From Actinoplanes derwentensis (GTDB lineage Bacteria; Actinomycetota; Actinomycetes; Mycobacteriales; Micromonosporaceae): a DNA stretch of 64,000 nucleotides. The DNA is taken from contig NZ_LT629758.1 in NCBI RefSeq assembly GCF_900104725.1, forward strand, positions 372,001 through 436,000, given 5' to 3'. The position numbers and the translations under genes were made by a program. The notes beneath the pieces were generated by a model. That model was not told the origin of the DNA. It did not search any database and saw only the letters and a program-made list of their open reading frames with translations. This document shows positions 43,852-51,406 of this stretch, piece after piece (within the stretch, counting starts at the first letter, position 1; the number at the start of each line of letters is the position of its first letter).

Positions 43852-45015
43852 TTGCGCAACGAACGCCTGGCCGAGTTCGGGACGACCATCTTCGCCGAGA
43901 TGTCGGCGCTCGCGGTCGCCACCGGATCGATCAATCTCGGTCAGGGGTTCCCCGACACCGACGGGCCGGCGAGCCTGCTGCGGGCGGCCGCCGACGCGAT
44001 CCTGACCGGGAAGGGCAACCAGTACCCGCCCGGCCCCGGCATTCCCGAGTTGCGTCAGGCGGTCGCCGGGCACCGGCAACGGCACTACGGCCTTTCGTAC
44101 GACCCGGACACCGAGGTCCTGATCACCGCGGGCGCCACCGAGGCCATCGCGGCGGCCCTGCTCGGGCTGCTCAACCCCGGTGACGAGGTGATCGCCCTGG
44201 AGCCGTACTACGACTCGTACGCCGCCTGCATCGCGATGGCCGGCGCCCGGCGGGTGCCGGTGACCCTGCACCCGCCCGCGTTCGCCCTGGACGTGGACAC
44301 GCTGCGCGCCGCGGTCACCCCGCGCACCCGGATCCTGCTGATCAACAGCCCGCACAACCCGACCGGCGCCGTCCTGACCCGCGCCGAACTGACCGCCGTC
44401 GCCACGGTCGCGATCGAACACGACCTGGTGGTGATCACCGACGAGGTGTACGAGCACCTGGTCTACGACGTCGCCGAACACATCCCGCTGGCCACCCTGC
44501 CCGGCATGCGCGACCGCACGGTGTCGATCAGCTCGGCCGGCAAGACGTTCTCGGTGACCGGCTGGAAGATCGGCTGGGCGCTGGCCGCTCCGCCGCTGCT
44601 GGCCGCCGTCCGCTCCGCGAAACAGTTCCTGACCTACGTCAACGGCGGGCCCTTCCAGTACGCGGTAGCCGACGCCCTGGACACCCTCGGCCCCGACTTC
44701 TACACCGGCTTGCGCGCCTCCCACCAGGCCCGCCGCGACCTGCTGGCCACCGGCCTGACCGAAGCCGGCTTCCGGGTGTACGTCCCGCGCGGCACCTATT
44801 TCATCACCGCCGACGTGAGCCACCTGGGCGTCGACGGCCTGACGTTCTGCCGCGACCTGCCGTCCCGCTGCGGCGTCGTCGCCATCCCGTCCGCGGTCTT
44901 CTACGACAACAAGGCGGCCGGCGAGTCCCTGGTCCGCTTCGCCTTCTGTAAGCAGACCCCCGTCCTACGGGACGCCACCGCCCGCCTCGCGTCGCTCCGC
45001 GATCAGTCGGCCTGA
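43852..45015 (+). CDS. PLP-dependent class I aminotransferase
   Basis: A 387-aa fold-type I aminotransferase. PLP-binding Lys231 in SSAGKTFSVTGWKIGW, substrate-binding INSPHNPTGAVLT and ITDEVYEHLVYD; N-terminal NLGQGFPDTDGP. Similar to the kynurenine/methionine (YbdL) and N-succinyl-diaminopimelate (DapC) aminotransferases; the substrate cannot be fixed. The start is TTG 43852, just after GGGGGACC, 8 bases from the UvrA-like stop, so likely cotranscribed. Its 3' end overlaps the convergent hydrolase gene by 13 bases. Confidence 0.88.
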   Translation: MRNERLAEFGTTIFAEMSALAVATGSINLGQGFPDTDGPASLLRAAADAILTGKGNQYPPGPGIPELRQAVAGHRQRHYGLSYDPDTEVLITAGATEAIAAALLGLLNPGDEVIALEPYYDSYAACIAMAGARRVPVTLHPPAFALDVDTLRAAVTPRTRILLINSPHNPTGAVLTRAELTAVATVAIEHDLVVITDEVYEHLVYDVAEHIPLATLPGMRDRTVSISSAGKTFSVTGWKIGWALAAPPLLAAVRSAKQFLTYVNGGPFQYAVADALDTLGPDFYTGLRASHQARRDLLATGLTEAGFRVYVPRGTYFITADVSHLGVDGLTFCRDLPSRCGVVAIPSAVFYDNKAAGESLVRFAFCKQTPVLRDATARLASLRDQSA

Positions 45016-45794
45016 TCGAGGAAGGACAGTGCCACCGGGGCGAACAGTGGGGAGTCCAGCAGGTCGTAGTGGGTGGTGCCGGGGATGATGGCCAGCGCGT
45101 GACCGCCCTTGGGACGGCCGCCGCGGTCCCAGCCGCCGTCGCGCAGTCCGCCGTCCAGCAGGTTGAAGATCTCCACGAAGTGGCTGGTGGGCACCATGTC
45201 CGCGTCGGCGCCGACGATCAGCGTGGGGACCTGGAGGCCGCGGACCTCCTCGGTCAGGTCGTAGTCGCGCTGCATCGACTCACCGATCTTGTCGAGCAGG
45301 CGTGGGAAGTCCCCCGGGCGGGGCGCGACCCGCTGGTACAGCTCGTACATCGGGGTGTCCTTCATGAACTCAGCGGACGCGGCGTTGACCTGCTTCTGCT
45401 GCTCCAGGATGTCCGGGAAGCCGGCGCTCCGCCGGATCCCGGCCGCCGCCGACACCAGGCGGCCGATCTTCTCCGGCGCGAGGATCGCCAGGCGCAGGCC
45501 GACACCACCGCCGAGGGAGAAGCCGACGACGTCCGGCTTCACCAGGCCCAGGTGGTCGATCAGCGCGGCCACGTCCCGCGCCATGTCCTGCAGGTCGATC
45601 GGCCGGTCGATGTCGGCGGTCCGGCCGTGCCCCTGCAGATCCACCAGGATCACCTGATGACGCGCGGTGAAGTCGGACAGCATCGGCGTGAACATCTCAC
45701 CCGAGCCCAGACCACCGTGCAAGAGGATCACCGGCTCACCCGTACCGTGAATCTCGTAGTAGAGATCGATGCCGTTGACCTCGGCGTAGCTCAT
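45003..45794 (-). CDS. alpha/beta hydrolase
   Basis: A 263-aa cytoplasmic alpha/beta hydrolase. Oxyanion segment ILLHGGLGSGEMF, nucleophile Ser in GFSLGGGVGLRLA, acid Asp in LIVGADADMVP, and His in IPGTTHYDLLDSP form the triad; form is that of lipase/lysophospholipase- or haloperoxidase-like enzymes. ATG 45794 follows GAGGGAG. It is divergent from the SigG-type ECF gene across 97 bases, an arrangement recalling mycobacterial sigG beside a monoglyceride-lipase gene, which suggests a regulatory link. Confidence 0.87.
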   Translation of the reverse strand: MSYAEVNGIDLYYEIHGTGEPVILLHGGLGSGEMFTPMLSDFTARHQVILVDLQGHGRTADIDRPIDLQDMARDVAALIDHLGLVKPDVVGFSLGGGVGLRLAILAPEKIGRLVSAAAGIRRSAGFPDILEQQKQVNAASAEFMKDTPMYELYQRVAPRPGDFPRLLDKIGESMQRDYDLTEEVRGLQVPTLIVGADADMVPTSHFVEIFNLLDGGLRDGGWDRGGRPKGGHALAIIPGTTHYDLLDSPLFAPVALSFLDQAD

Positions 45795-45878
45795 GTGCGT
45801 TCTCCCTCATCGAGTGCTCTGACGGGTAGACCATCACGCGCGCCGGAACTCATCGGTGGCATCACGGCGAATCCGTAC

Positions 45879-45891
45879 TAGATTCCGTCGG
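45879..45891 (+). promoter_or_regulatory. leaderless promoter -10 of ECF sigma gene
   Basis: TAGATT (45879-45884) ends 7 bases before the GTG at 45892; no ribosome-binding site. This sets the start. Confidence 0.45.
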
Positions 45892-46854
45892 GTGAGCGAA
45901 GCCATCGAGACGCAACTGGAGCGGTTCCGGCCCGAGCTGACCGGCTACTGCTACCGGATGATGGGTTCGGCGTTCGAAGCCGAGGACGCCGTCCAGGAGA
46001 CCCTGATCCGGGCCTGGCGTGGCCACGACAGCTTCGAGGGGCGCTCGTCGTTGCGGTCGTGGCTCTACCGGATCGCCACCAACGTGTGCCTGACCATGGC
46101 CGACGCCGCTCAGCGCCGGGTCCGCCCGATGGACCTGGGACCGGCCGGCTCCGGCCACGCCACCGACCCCGGCGCGATCCACCCGGAGCAGATCTGGGTG
46201 GGCCCGATCCCGGACGAGAAGGTGCTTCCCGAAGGCTCCGACCCGGCGCGCCTGATCGCCGAACGGGAGTCGATCCGGCTGGCCTTCGTCGCCGCCCTGC
46301 AGCATCTGCCGGCCAGACAACGTGCCGTGCTGATCCTGCGGGAGGTGCTCGCGTGGTCGGCGCAGGAGACCGCCGACCTGCTCGGCACGTCGGTGGCCGG
46401 GATCAACAGCGCCCTGCAGCGGGCCCGCGCCACCCTGGCCGCGGCCACCCCGTCGGCCGGGGACGCCTACCAGCCCTTGGACGCCGGGCAGCGGGAGCTG
46501 CTGGGACGTTACGTCAAAGCCTTCGAGGCGTACGACCTCAGTGCCCTGACCACTCTCCTGCACGAGGACGCGACCCTGTCGATGCCGCCGCTGGCGCTGT
46601 GGCTGCGCGGTCCCGAGCACATCACCGCGTGGATGGCCGGCACCGGCATCGGCTGCCGTGGGTCGCGGTTGTTCCCGACGATCGCCAACGGGCTGCCGGC
46701 CTTCGGCCAGTACCGCCCCGACCCGGACGGCGGGCACGCCTCGTGGGCGCTGATCGTCCTGGAGATCGCGGACGGCCGGATCGCGTCAGTCAACAGCTTC
46801 CTCGACACCGCCCGCCTGTTCCCCCTGTTCGGCCTCCCCGAACGGCTGACCTGA
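45892..46854 (+). CDS. ECF sigma factor with SnoaL-like C-terminal domain (SigG type)
   Basis: A 320-aa ECF factor. Sigma region 2 is [27 protein letters not shown] with [16 protein letters not shown]; region 4 is [48 protein letters not shown]. The last 120 residues are a SnoaL-like domain ([47 protein letters not shown]) that in this group replaces a separate anti-sigma factor. No anti-sigma gene is adjacent. The 3' end, stop codon included, is tandemly duplicated, and a convergent STAS gene overlaps it by 69 bases. Confidence 0.9.
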   Translation: MSEAIETQLERFRPELTGYCYRMMGSAFEAEDAVQETLIRAWRGHDSFEGRSSLRSWLYRIATNVCLTMADAAQRRVRPMDLGPAGSGHATDPGAIHPEQIWVGPIPDEKVLPEGSDPARLIAERESIRLAFVAALQHLPARQRAVLILREVLAWSAQETADLLGTSVAGINSALQRARATLAAATPSAGDAYQPLDAGQRELLGRYVKAFEAYDLSALTTLLHEDATLSMPPLALWLRGPEHITAWMAGTGIGCRGSRLFPTIANGLPAFGQYRPDPDGGHASWALIVLEIADGRIASVNSFLDTARLFPLFGLPERLT

Positions 46855-47199
46855 GAGCGCCTGCGCCTCCCCGAACGGCTGACCGGAGAGCAGGGTCCCG
46901 TCCAGCCCGAGCAGGATGATCAGCTCGCGCAGGGCGGGACCGGCGTGGTGGATCGACATCCGGTGGCCGTGCCGGCGGGCGGTCAGCCGGAGCCGGGCCA
47001 GGGCCTCGACCGTCACCACGGCCGCCGGGGCCCGGCTGACGTCACACGTCACCTCGCCGTCGCCGGGACACTCGCGCAGCAGAGCGGCGAGGGCCGCGCA
47101 CAGTGCGGGAATGTCCGTCCGCCGGATGGTCGCCCCGACCACGAAGACCGCCATGGTGGGCAGACCGGCGGCATCGCCGGAAATCATCGGCGCTGTCAT
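46786..47199 (-). CDS. STAS-like protein with duplicated C-terminal unit
   Basis: A 137-aa protein with a STAS-like core ([74 protein letters not shown] is the strand-helix pattern), but the usual phospho-Ser is not evident, being replaced by VSRAPAAVV. The C-terminus has two 11-residue units [11 protein letters not shown] and [11 protein letters not shown], produced by a 33-bp duplication that also copies the end of the ECF gene on the other strand. The frame overlaps the ECF gene by 69 bases. ATG 47199 has no clear ribosome site. Confidence 0.68.
   Translation of the reverse strand: MTAPMISGDAAGLPTMAVFVVGATIRRTDIPALCAALAALLRECPGDGEVTCDVSRAPAAVVTVEALARLRLTARRHGHRMSIHHAGPALRELIILLGLDGTLLSGQPFGEAQALSGQPFGEAEQGEQAGGVEEAVD
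46833..46891 (+). repeat. 26-bp direct repeat spanning the ECF stop codon
   Basis: Copy 1 at 46833-46858 contains the last ECF codons and TGA; copy 2 at 46866-46891 differs at one base (T to G, removing the TGA). Period 33, in frame for the antisense STAS gene. Confidence 0.85.
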
Positions 47200-47229
47200 T
47201 TGATTACATGATTACCGGGTTTCAGGGTC

Positions 47230-47241
47230 TATGTTGGACGC
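47230..47241 (+). promoter_or_regulatory. leaderless promoter -10 of monooxygenase-globin gene
   Basis: TATGTT (47230-47235) ends 6 bases before the ATG at 47242; no ribosome site. The divergent STAS gene starts only 42 bases away. Confidence 0.45.
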
Positions 47242-48000
47242 ATGACGGTCGAGTACATCCGATACCGGATCCCCGATGACACCGGCGCCTTCGAGCAGGC
47301 CTACACTCGAGCCGCGGAACTGCTCGCACGGGCGCCGCAGTGTGTCGACTACGAGCTGAGCCGCTGCGCCGACGAGCCCGGCGCCTACATTCTGCGCATC
47401 ACCTGGACCTCGCCCGAGGACCACCTGACGGGTTTCCGCGGGGGAGACCTGTTCCCGGCGTTCCTCGCCGAGATCCGCCCGTACATCGCGGCGATCGAGG
47501 AGATGCGCCACTACGAGCCGACCCCGGTCCGGGGCGCCGGAGGCGCGATCCCGACGTTGTACGAGTGGGCCGGCGGCACCGCGGCGTTCGAGCAGCTGAC
47601 CGGCCTGTTCTACGCCAAGGTCGCCGCCGACGACGTGATCGGCCCGCTCTTCGCGCACATGGACCAGGGTCATCCCCGGTTCGTCGCGATGTGGCTGGCC
47701 GAGGTGTTCGGCGGCCCGGCCCGCTACACCGGCGAGCGCGGCGGATACCCGCACATGCTCGGCCACCACCGGGGCCTGGCCATCACCGAACCGCAGCGCC
47801 GCCGCTGGGTGAACCTGCTGCTGGACGCCGCCGACGAGGCCGGCCTGCCGGACGACCCGGAGTTCCGGGCGGCCTTCACCGGCTACCTGGAGTGGGGCAC
47901 CCGGCTCGCCCTGGCCAACTCGCAGCCCGGCGCCACCCCACCGGCCGACGCCCCGGTGCCGCACTGGGGCTGGGGCGTGGCCCCGCCCTACCGCGGCTAA
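47242..48000 (+). CDS. antibiotic-biosynthesis-monooxygenase/truncated haemoglobin fusion
   Basis: A 252-aa fusion. Residues 1-95 are an ABM-type ferredoxin-like domain (VEYIRYRIPDDTGAFEQAYTRAAELL, DYELSRCADEPGAYILRITWTSPEDHLTGFRGG). Residues 103-230 are a group II truncated haemoglobin: LYEWAGGTAAFEQLTGLFYAKVAADDVIGPLF, GGPARYTGERGGYPHML and HHRGLAI, with His176 the probable proximal haem ligand by spacing to the Ile. Similar fusions are known in Streptomyces. Probable role in oxygen-, NO- or quinone-linked redox chemistry. Leaderless ATG start. The last 10 bases and stop are repeated downstream. Confidence 0.87.
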   Translation: MTVEYIRYRIPDDTGAFEQAYTRAAELLARAPQCVDYELSRCADEPGAYILRITWTSPEDHLTGFRGGDLFPAFLAEIRPYIAAIEEMRHYEPTPVRGAGGAIPTLYEWAGGTAAFEQLTGLFYAKVAADDVIGPLFAHMDQGHPRFVAMWLAEVFGGPARYTGERGGYPHMLGHHRGLAITEPQRRRWVNLLLDAADEAGLPDDPEFRAAFTGYLEWGTRLALANSQPGATPPADAPVPHWGWGVAPPYRG

Positions 48001-48024
48001 CGGGCCCGCCCCGCGGCTAACGGG
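47991..48024 (+). repeat. 14-bp direct repeat spanning the globin stop codon
   Basis: CCGCGGCTAACGGG occurs at 47991-48004 (containing the globin TAA) and 48011-48024 (period 20). The second copy supplies, on the other strand, the stop codon of the convergent gene at 48017. Confidence 0.8.
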
Positions 48025-48628
48025 TCAGGGCGGACGGGATGTCGAACGGGGTGCCGCACGCGGGGCAGTCGAGGTGGCCGAACAGCAGGCCGACCGCGGA
48101 CGCCACCTCGGGGAAACCGGCGGTCAGGGACTCGGCGTGCAGCCGGGTGGCGAGCGGGGCGGTCAGCGCGGGCGTGACGGCGGAGTCGCCCGGATCCAGG
48201 GAGATCAGCTGTTCGCCGTCGCAGCACGGGCAGGCCACGTCGGCTTCGCCGTCGCTGAGCTGGTCCAGGCTGCGGCCCCAGGTCTCGTCGCCGTCCAGCC
48301 CGAGGACGGCCTGCTGCAGGTAGACGAACATCCGGGCGTCCGAGGCCCCGAACTCCAGGTTCTGCCGGGTCAGCAGCCGCAGCGCGGTGATCTCGTCGGT
48401 GAACCGGCCGCGGTCGTCGGCGTCCAGGGCCAGGAAACCGGCCAGCACCAGCGGCCGTTCCCGGTCGGTGGGGGTGAAATCGGTGCAGACCCGGGCCAGC
48501 CACGGCAGTAGCCGCTCGCTGCCGGCGAACGCGAACCCCTGGTCGCAGCTGTCGTTCCAGACGACGTCCCAGGCGGGCGACCGTGCGTCGGCGGCCGCCG
48601 CGTCCAGGGTGCGCTGCTGACCGGTCAC
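48017..48628 (-). CDS. protein with two CxxC motifs, function unknown
   Basis: A 203-aa protein with Cys pairs CPCCDGEQL and CPACGTPFD in the C-terminal half, likely a zinc-ribbon-like site, and acidic helical N-terminal half (LPWLARVCTDFTP, LLTRQNLEFGASDARMFVYLQQAVLGLDGD). No family recognised. Start GTG 48628 overlaps the asparagine-synthase stop by 4 bases (GTGA), so the two are translationally coupled; the longer frame upstream is a shadow of that gene. Confidence 0.72.
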   Translation of the reverse strand: MTGQQRTLDAAAADARSPAWDVVWNDSCDQGFAFAGSERLLPWLARVCTDFTPTDRERPLVLAGFLALDADDRGRFTDEITALRLLTRQNLEFGASDARMFVYLQQAVLGLDGDETWGRSLDQLSDGEADVACPCCDGEQLISLDPGDSAVTPALTAPLATRLHAESLTAGFPEVASAVGLLFGHLDCPACGTPFDIPSALTR

Positions 48629-50547
48629 CCGCCGATCATGACGGAACCGGGGCGGGGCGCGGGCAGTTCCGGCGGTGCCACGACGATCGACTTCTCGACC
48701 GCGATCGCGTGCCAGAGGCAGAACATCGCCACCGTCCAGACCTTGCGGGACCGGTCGTGGTCGCCGGCCCGGTGCTCGGCGAGCAGTCCCCGCGCGTACT
48801 CCAGGTCGAGCAGGTGCCCGGTCTGCGAGGTGGCCAGCAGGTGGTCCACCCAGTCGCCGATCGGGCCGCGCAGCCACAACCGGGTCGGGGTGGGGAAACC
48901 CAGCTTGCGGGCCGAGCGTACCGACTCGGGGACGATGCCCTTCATCGCCTCCCGCAGCGCGTGTTTGGTGACCTGGGAGCCGTGCGGCAGCTTCAGCTCG
49001 GTCGGCAGGCCGGCGGCGGCCGCGTAGACCTGCTGGTCCAGGAACGGCACCCGCAGTTCCAGGCTGTGCGCCATCGACATCCGGTCGGCCTTGGCCAGGA
49101 TGTCGCCGGGCAGCCAGGTGTGCAGGTCGACGTACTGCATCGAGGCCACGTCGTCCACGTCGGCGGTCTCGGCGTACAACGGGCCGGTGATCGTGGTGTG
49201 GGGTTGTGCGGTGAACCGCATCAGCCGGGCCTTCTCCTCGGGGGTGAAGTTCCGCGCGTTGCCGTAGTAGCGCTGTTCGATCGGGGTGGTGCCGCGCTCC
49301 AGGAACGACCGGCCCCGCACCCCCTCGGGCAGCACCTCGGCCAGGTGTTTCAAGCCGCGCTTCATTCCGGCCGGCAGCTTCTCGACACCGCCCAGCGACA
49401 GTGGTTCCCGGTAGATCGTGTAGCCGCCGAACAGTTCGTCGGAGCCCTCACCGGAGAGCACCACTGTCACGTACCGGGACGCGGTCCGGGCCAGGAAGTA
49501 CAGCGGGATCAGCGACGGGTCGGCCACCGGGTCGTCCAGAAGCTGGATGATCCGGGGCAGGTGGGCGAGGACGTCCTCGTCGGTGACGACCGTCGGCGTG
49601 AGCCGGATGCCGAGCTGGTCGGCGGTGTCCTGGGCGATCTCGATCTCCGAGTAGCCCTGGGCGGCGAACCCGGCGGTGAACGCGTGCAGATCCGGCTTCT
49701 GCCGGGCCGCCAGGGCGGCGATCGCGGACGAGTCGATGCCGCTGGACAGGAACGTGCCGACCGGCACCTCGGCGTGCATGTGTTTGCGGACGCTGTTGGT
49801 CAGGGCGTCCTGGATCGCCTGGTACGCCACCTCGGGCTGCACCCGCAACGGCCGCAGCGACGGCTTGAACCAGCGGTGCAGCCGCACCCCGCCACCCGGG
49901 GTCCAGACCAGCCGGTGGCCCGGCGGCAGCCGCCGGATGTGCCGGTGCAGGCTGATCGGGTCGGGCACGAACTGGAACGTCAGGTAGTGCGCGACCGCCT
50001 CGGTGTCCAGCGCCGCACCGGCCGGGGCCGCGAACGGATCCAGGGCCTTGCGTTCGCTGGCCAGGTGCAGCCCGTCGGCGGTCTCCAGGACGTAGAGCGG
50101 TTTGATGCCGAACGCGTCCCGGGCCGCGTGCAGGGTGCCGGTGCGGTGGTCGTAGGCCACGAACGCGAACATGCCCCGCAGCCGCGGCAGGGCCGCCTCG
50201 CCCCAGTAGTGGAACGCCGCCGCCAGCACCTCGCTGTCCCCGTCGGTCGCGAACGTGGCACCGTGCTGACGGATCAGATCCGACCGCAGCTCCTGGTAGT
50301 TGTAGATCTCGCCGTTGAACACCACGGTCCAGCGGTCCGCGTACTGCAGCGGCTGCACCGAGTGTTCCCGGTCGATGATCGCGAGCCGCTTGAAACCGAA
50401 CGCGTAACCGTCACCGGTGACTATCTGCGTGTCGTCCGGACCGCGGTGGTGCAAGGTCGCCAGGGCGTCGGAGAAAGCCGACATGAACAGGGTGTCCAGC
50501 GGGCCGGCGTCGGGCCGGCTGCTGACGAAAGCGCTCAGGCCACACAT
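48625..50547 (-). CDS. asnB: asparagine synthase (glutamine-hydrolysing)
   Basis: A 640-aa enzyme: glutaminase domain starting with catalytic Cys2 (MCGLSAFV), HHRGPDD, FNGEIYNYQELR; synthetase domain with pyrophosphate loop LSSGIDSSAIAAL, LSGEGSDELFGGY and ELRVPFLDQQV. It makes asparagine from aspartate, or amidates another carboxylate. The ATG at 50547 is required for Cys2 to be exposed; GAGGTG lies upstream. Coupled by GTGA to the CxxC gene. Members of this length also function in peptidoglycan or antibiotic amidation, but the sequence looks like a general AsnB. Confidence 0.92.
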   Translation of the reverse strand: MCGLSAFVSSRPDAGPLDTLFMSAFSDALATLHHRGPDDTQIVTGDGYAFGFKRLAIIDREHSVQPLQYADRWTVVFNGEIYNYQELRSDLIRQHGATFATDGDSEVLAAAFHYWGEAALPRLRGMFAFVAYDHRTGTLHAARDAFGIKPLYVLETADGLHLASERKALDPFAAPAGAALDTEAVAHYLTFQFVPDPISLHRHIRRLPPGHRLVWTPGGGVRLHRWFKPSLRPLRVQPEVAYQAIQDALTNSVRKHMHAEVPVGTFLSSGIDSSAIAALAARQKPDLHAFTAGFAAQGYSEIEIAQDTADQLGIRLTPTVVTDEDVLAHLPRIIQLLDDPVADPSLIPLYFLARTASRYVTVVLSGEGSDELFGGYTIYREPLSLGGVEKLPAGMKRGLKHLAEVLPEGVRGRSFLERGTTPIEQRYYGNARNFTPEEKARLMRFTAQPHTTITGPLYAETADVDDVASMQYVDLHTWLPGDILAKADRMSMAHSLELRVPFLDQQVYAAAAGLPTELKLPHGSQVTKHALREAMKGIVPESVRSARKLGFPTPTRLWLRGPIGDWVDHLLATSQTGHLLDLEYARGLLAEHRAGDHDRSRKVWTVAMFCLWHAIAVEKSIVVAPPELPAPRPGSVMIGG

Positions 50548-50710
50548 CGCAACACCTCTTTCGGATTCGAGGAGGCGACCGTAGACATCGACCTGTGAAG
50601 AACTTGTGCGGAAGCTGAGGAGAATCGGCCCGGCACGATTCCGGGACCTGATCTTCATCGGTTCCTCGCATTTCTTGGCCCCCTGGACAGGCTCGGTCAG
50701 AATACGAACC

Positions 50711-51406
50711 GTGACCGCCCGCATCCTGGTAGCCGACGACGATCCCAAGCACGCCCAGCTGATCCGCCTGTACCTGGAACGCGAGGGCCATCAGGTGCTG
50801 ACCGTGGGTAACGGCCGCGCGGCTCTGGAGCAGACCCGGGCCCGGCGTCCGGACCTGCTGGTGCTGGACTGGATGATGCCCGAGGTCGACGGTCTCGACG
50901 TGTGCCGGATCCTGCGCGCCGACTCCGACCGGGGCCTCGCGAACGTGGCGATCCTGCTGGTCACCGCCCGCTCCGGGGAGAGCGACATGCTGCTCGGACT
51001 CGACATCGGCGCTGACGACTACCTGGCCAAACCGGTCAGCCCCCGGGAGTTGACCGCCCGGATCCGGGCCCTGCTGCGCCGCACCCGCGGCAACGAGGCC
51101 TCCGAGGTGCTGCGGGTCGGCGACATCGAGGTCGACGCACCCCGGTTCGAGGTCCGGGTGGGCGGATCCCCGGTCCGGCTCACCGCCAAGGAGTTCGGCA
51201 TCCTGGAACTGCTCGCCCGCGAACCAGGCCGGGTCTTCACCCGCGGGCAGATCCTGGACAAGACGTTCGGTTTCGAGAACGAGGTGTCCGAGCGGACCGT
51301 CGACGCGCACGTGGTCAACCTGCGCCGCAAGATCGAGATCAACCCCGCCGAGCCGCGGTACGTGCAGACCGTCTACGGCCGTGGCTACCGGATGGCCGAA
51401 CAGTGA
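50711..51406 (+). CDS. OmpR-family response regulator
   Basis: A 231-aa regulator. Receiver domain with acidic pocket ADDDP (residues 8-12), phospho-acceptor Asp53 in LVLDWMMPEVDG, Thr in LLVTARSG and Lys in YLAKPVSP; C-terminal winged helix (LTAKEFGILELLAREPGRVFTRGQILDKTFG and VNLRRKIEINPAEPRYVQTVYGRGYRM). GTG at 50711; CAGAAT 7 bases before it is a near match to the leaderless pattern. Stop overlaps the kinase start (GTGA), so regulator and kinase are coupled. Confidence 0.93.
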   Translation: MTARILVADDDPKHAQLIRLYLEREGHQVLTVGNGRAALEQTRARRPDLLVLDWMMPEVDGLDVCRILRADSDRGLANVAILLVTARSGESDMLLGLDIGADDYLAKPVSPRELTARIRALLRRTRGNEASEVLRVGDIEVDAPRFEVRVGGSPVRLTAKEFGILELLAREPGRVFTRGQILDKTFGFENEVSERTVDAHVVNLRRKIEINPAEPRYVQTVYGRGYRMAEQ

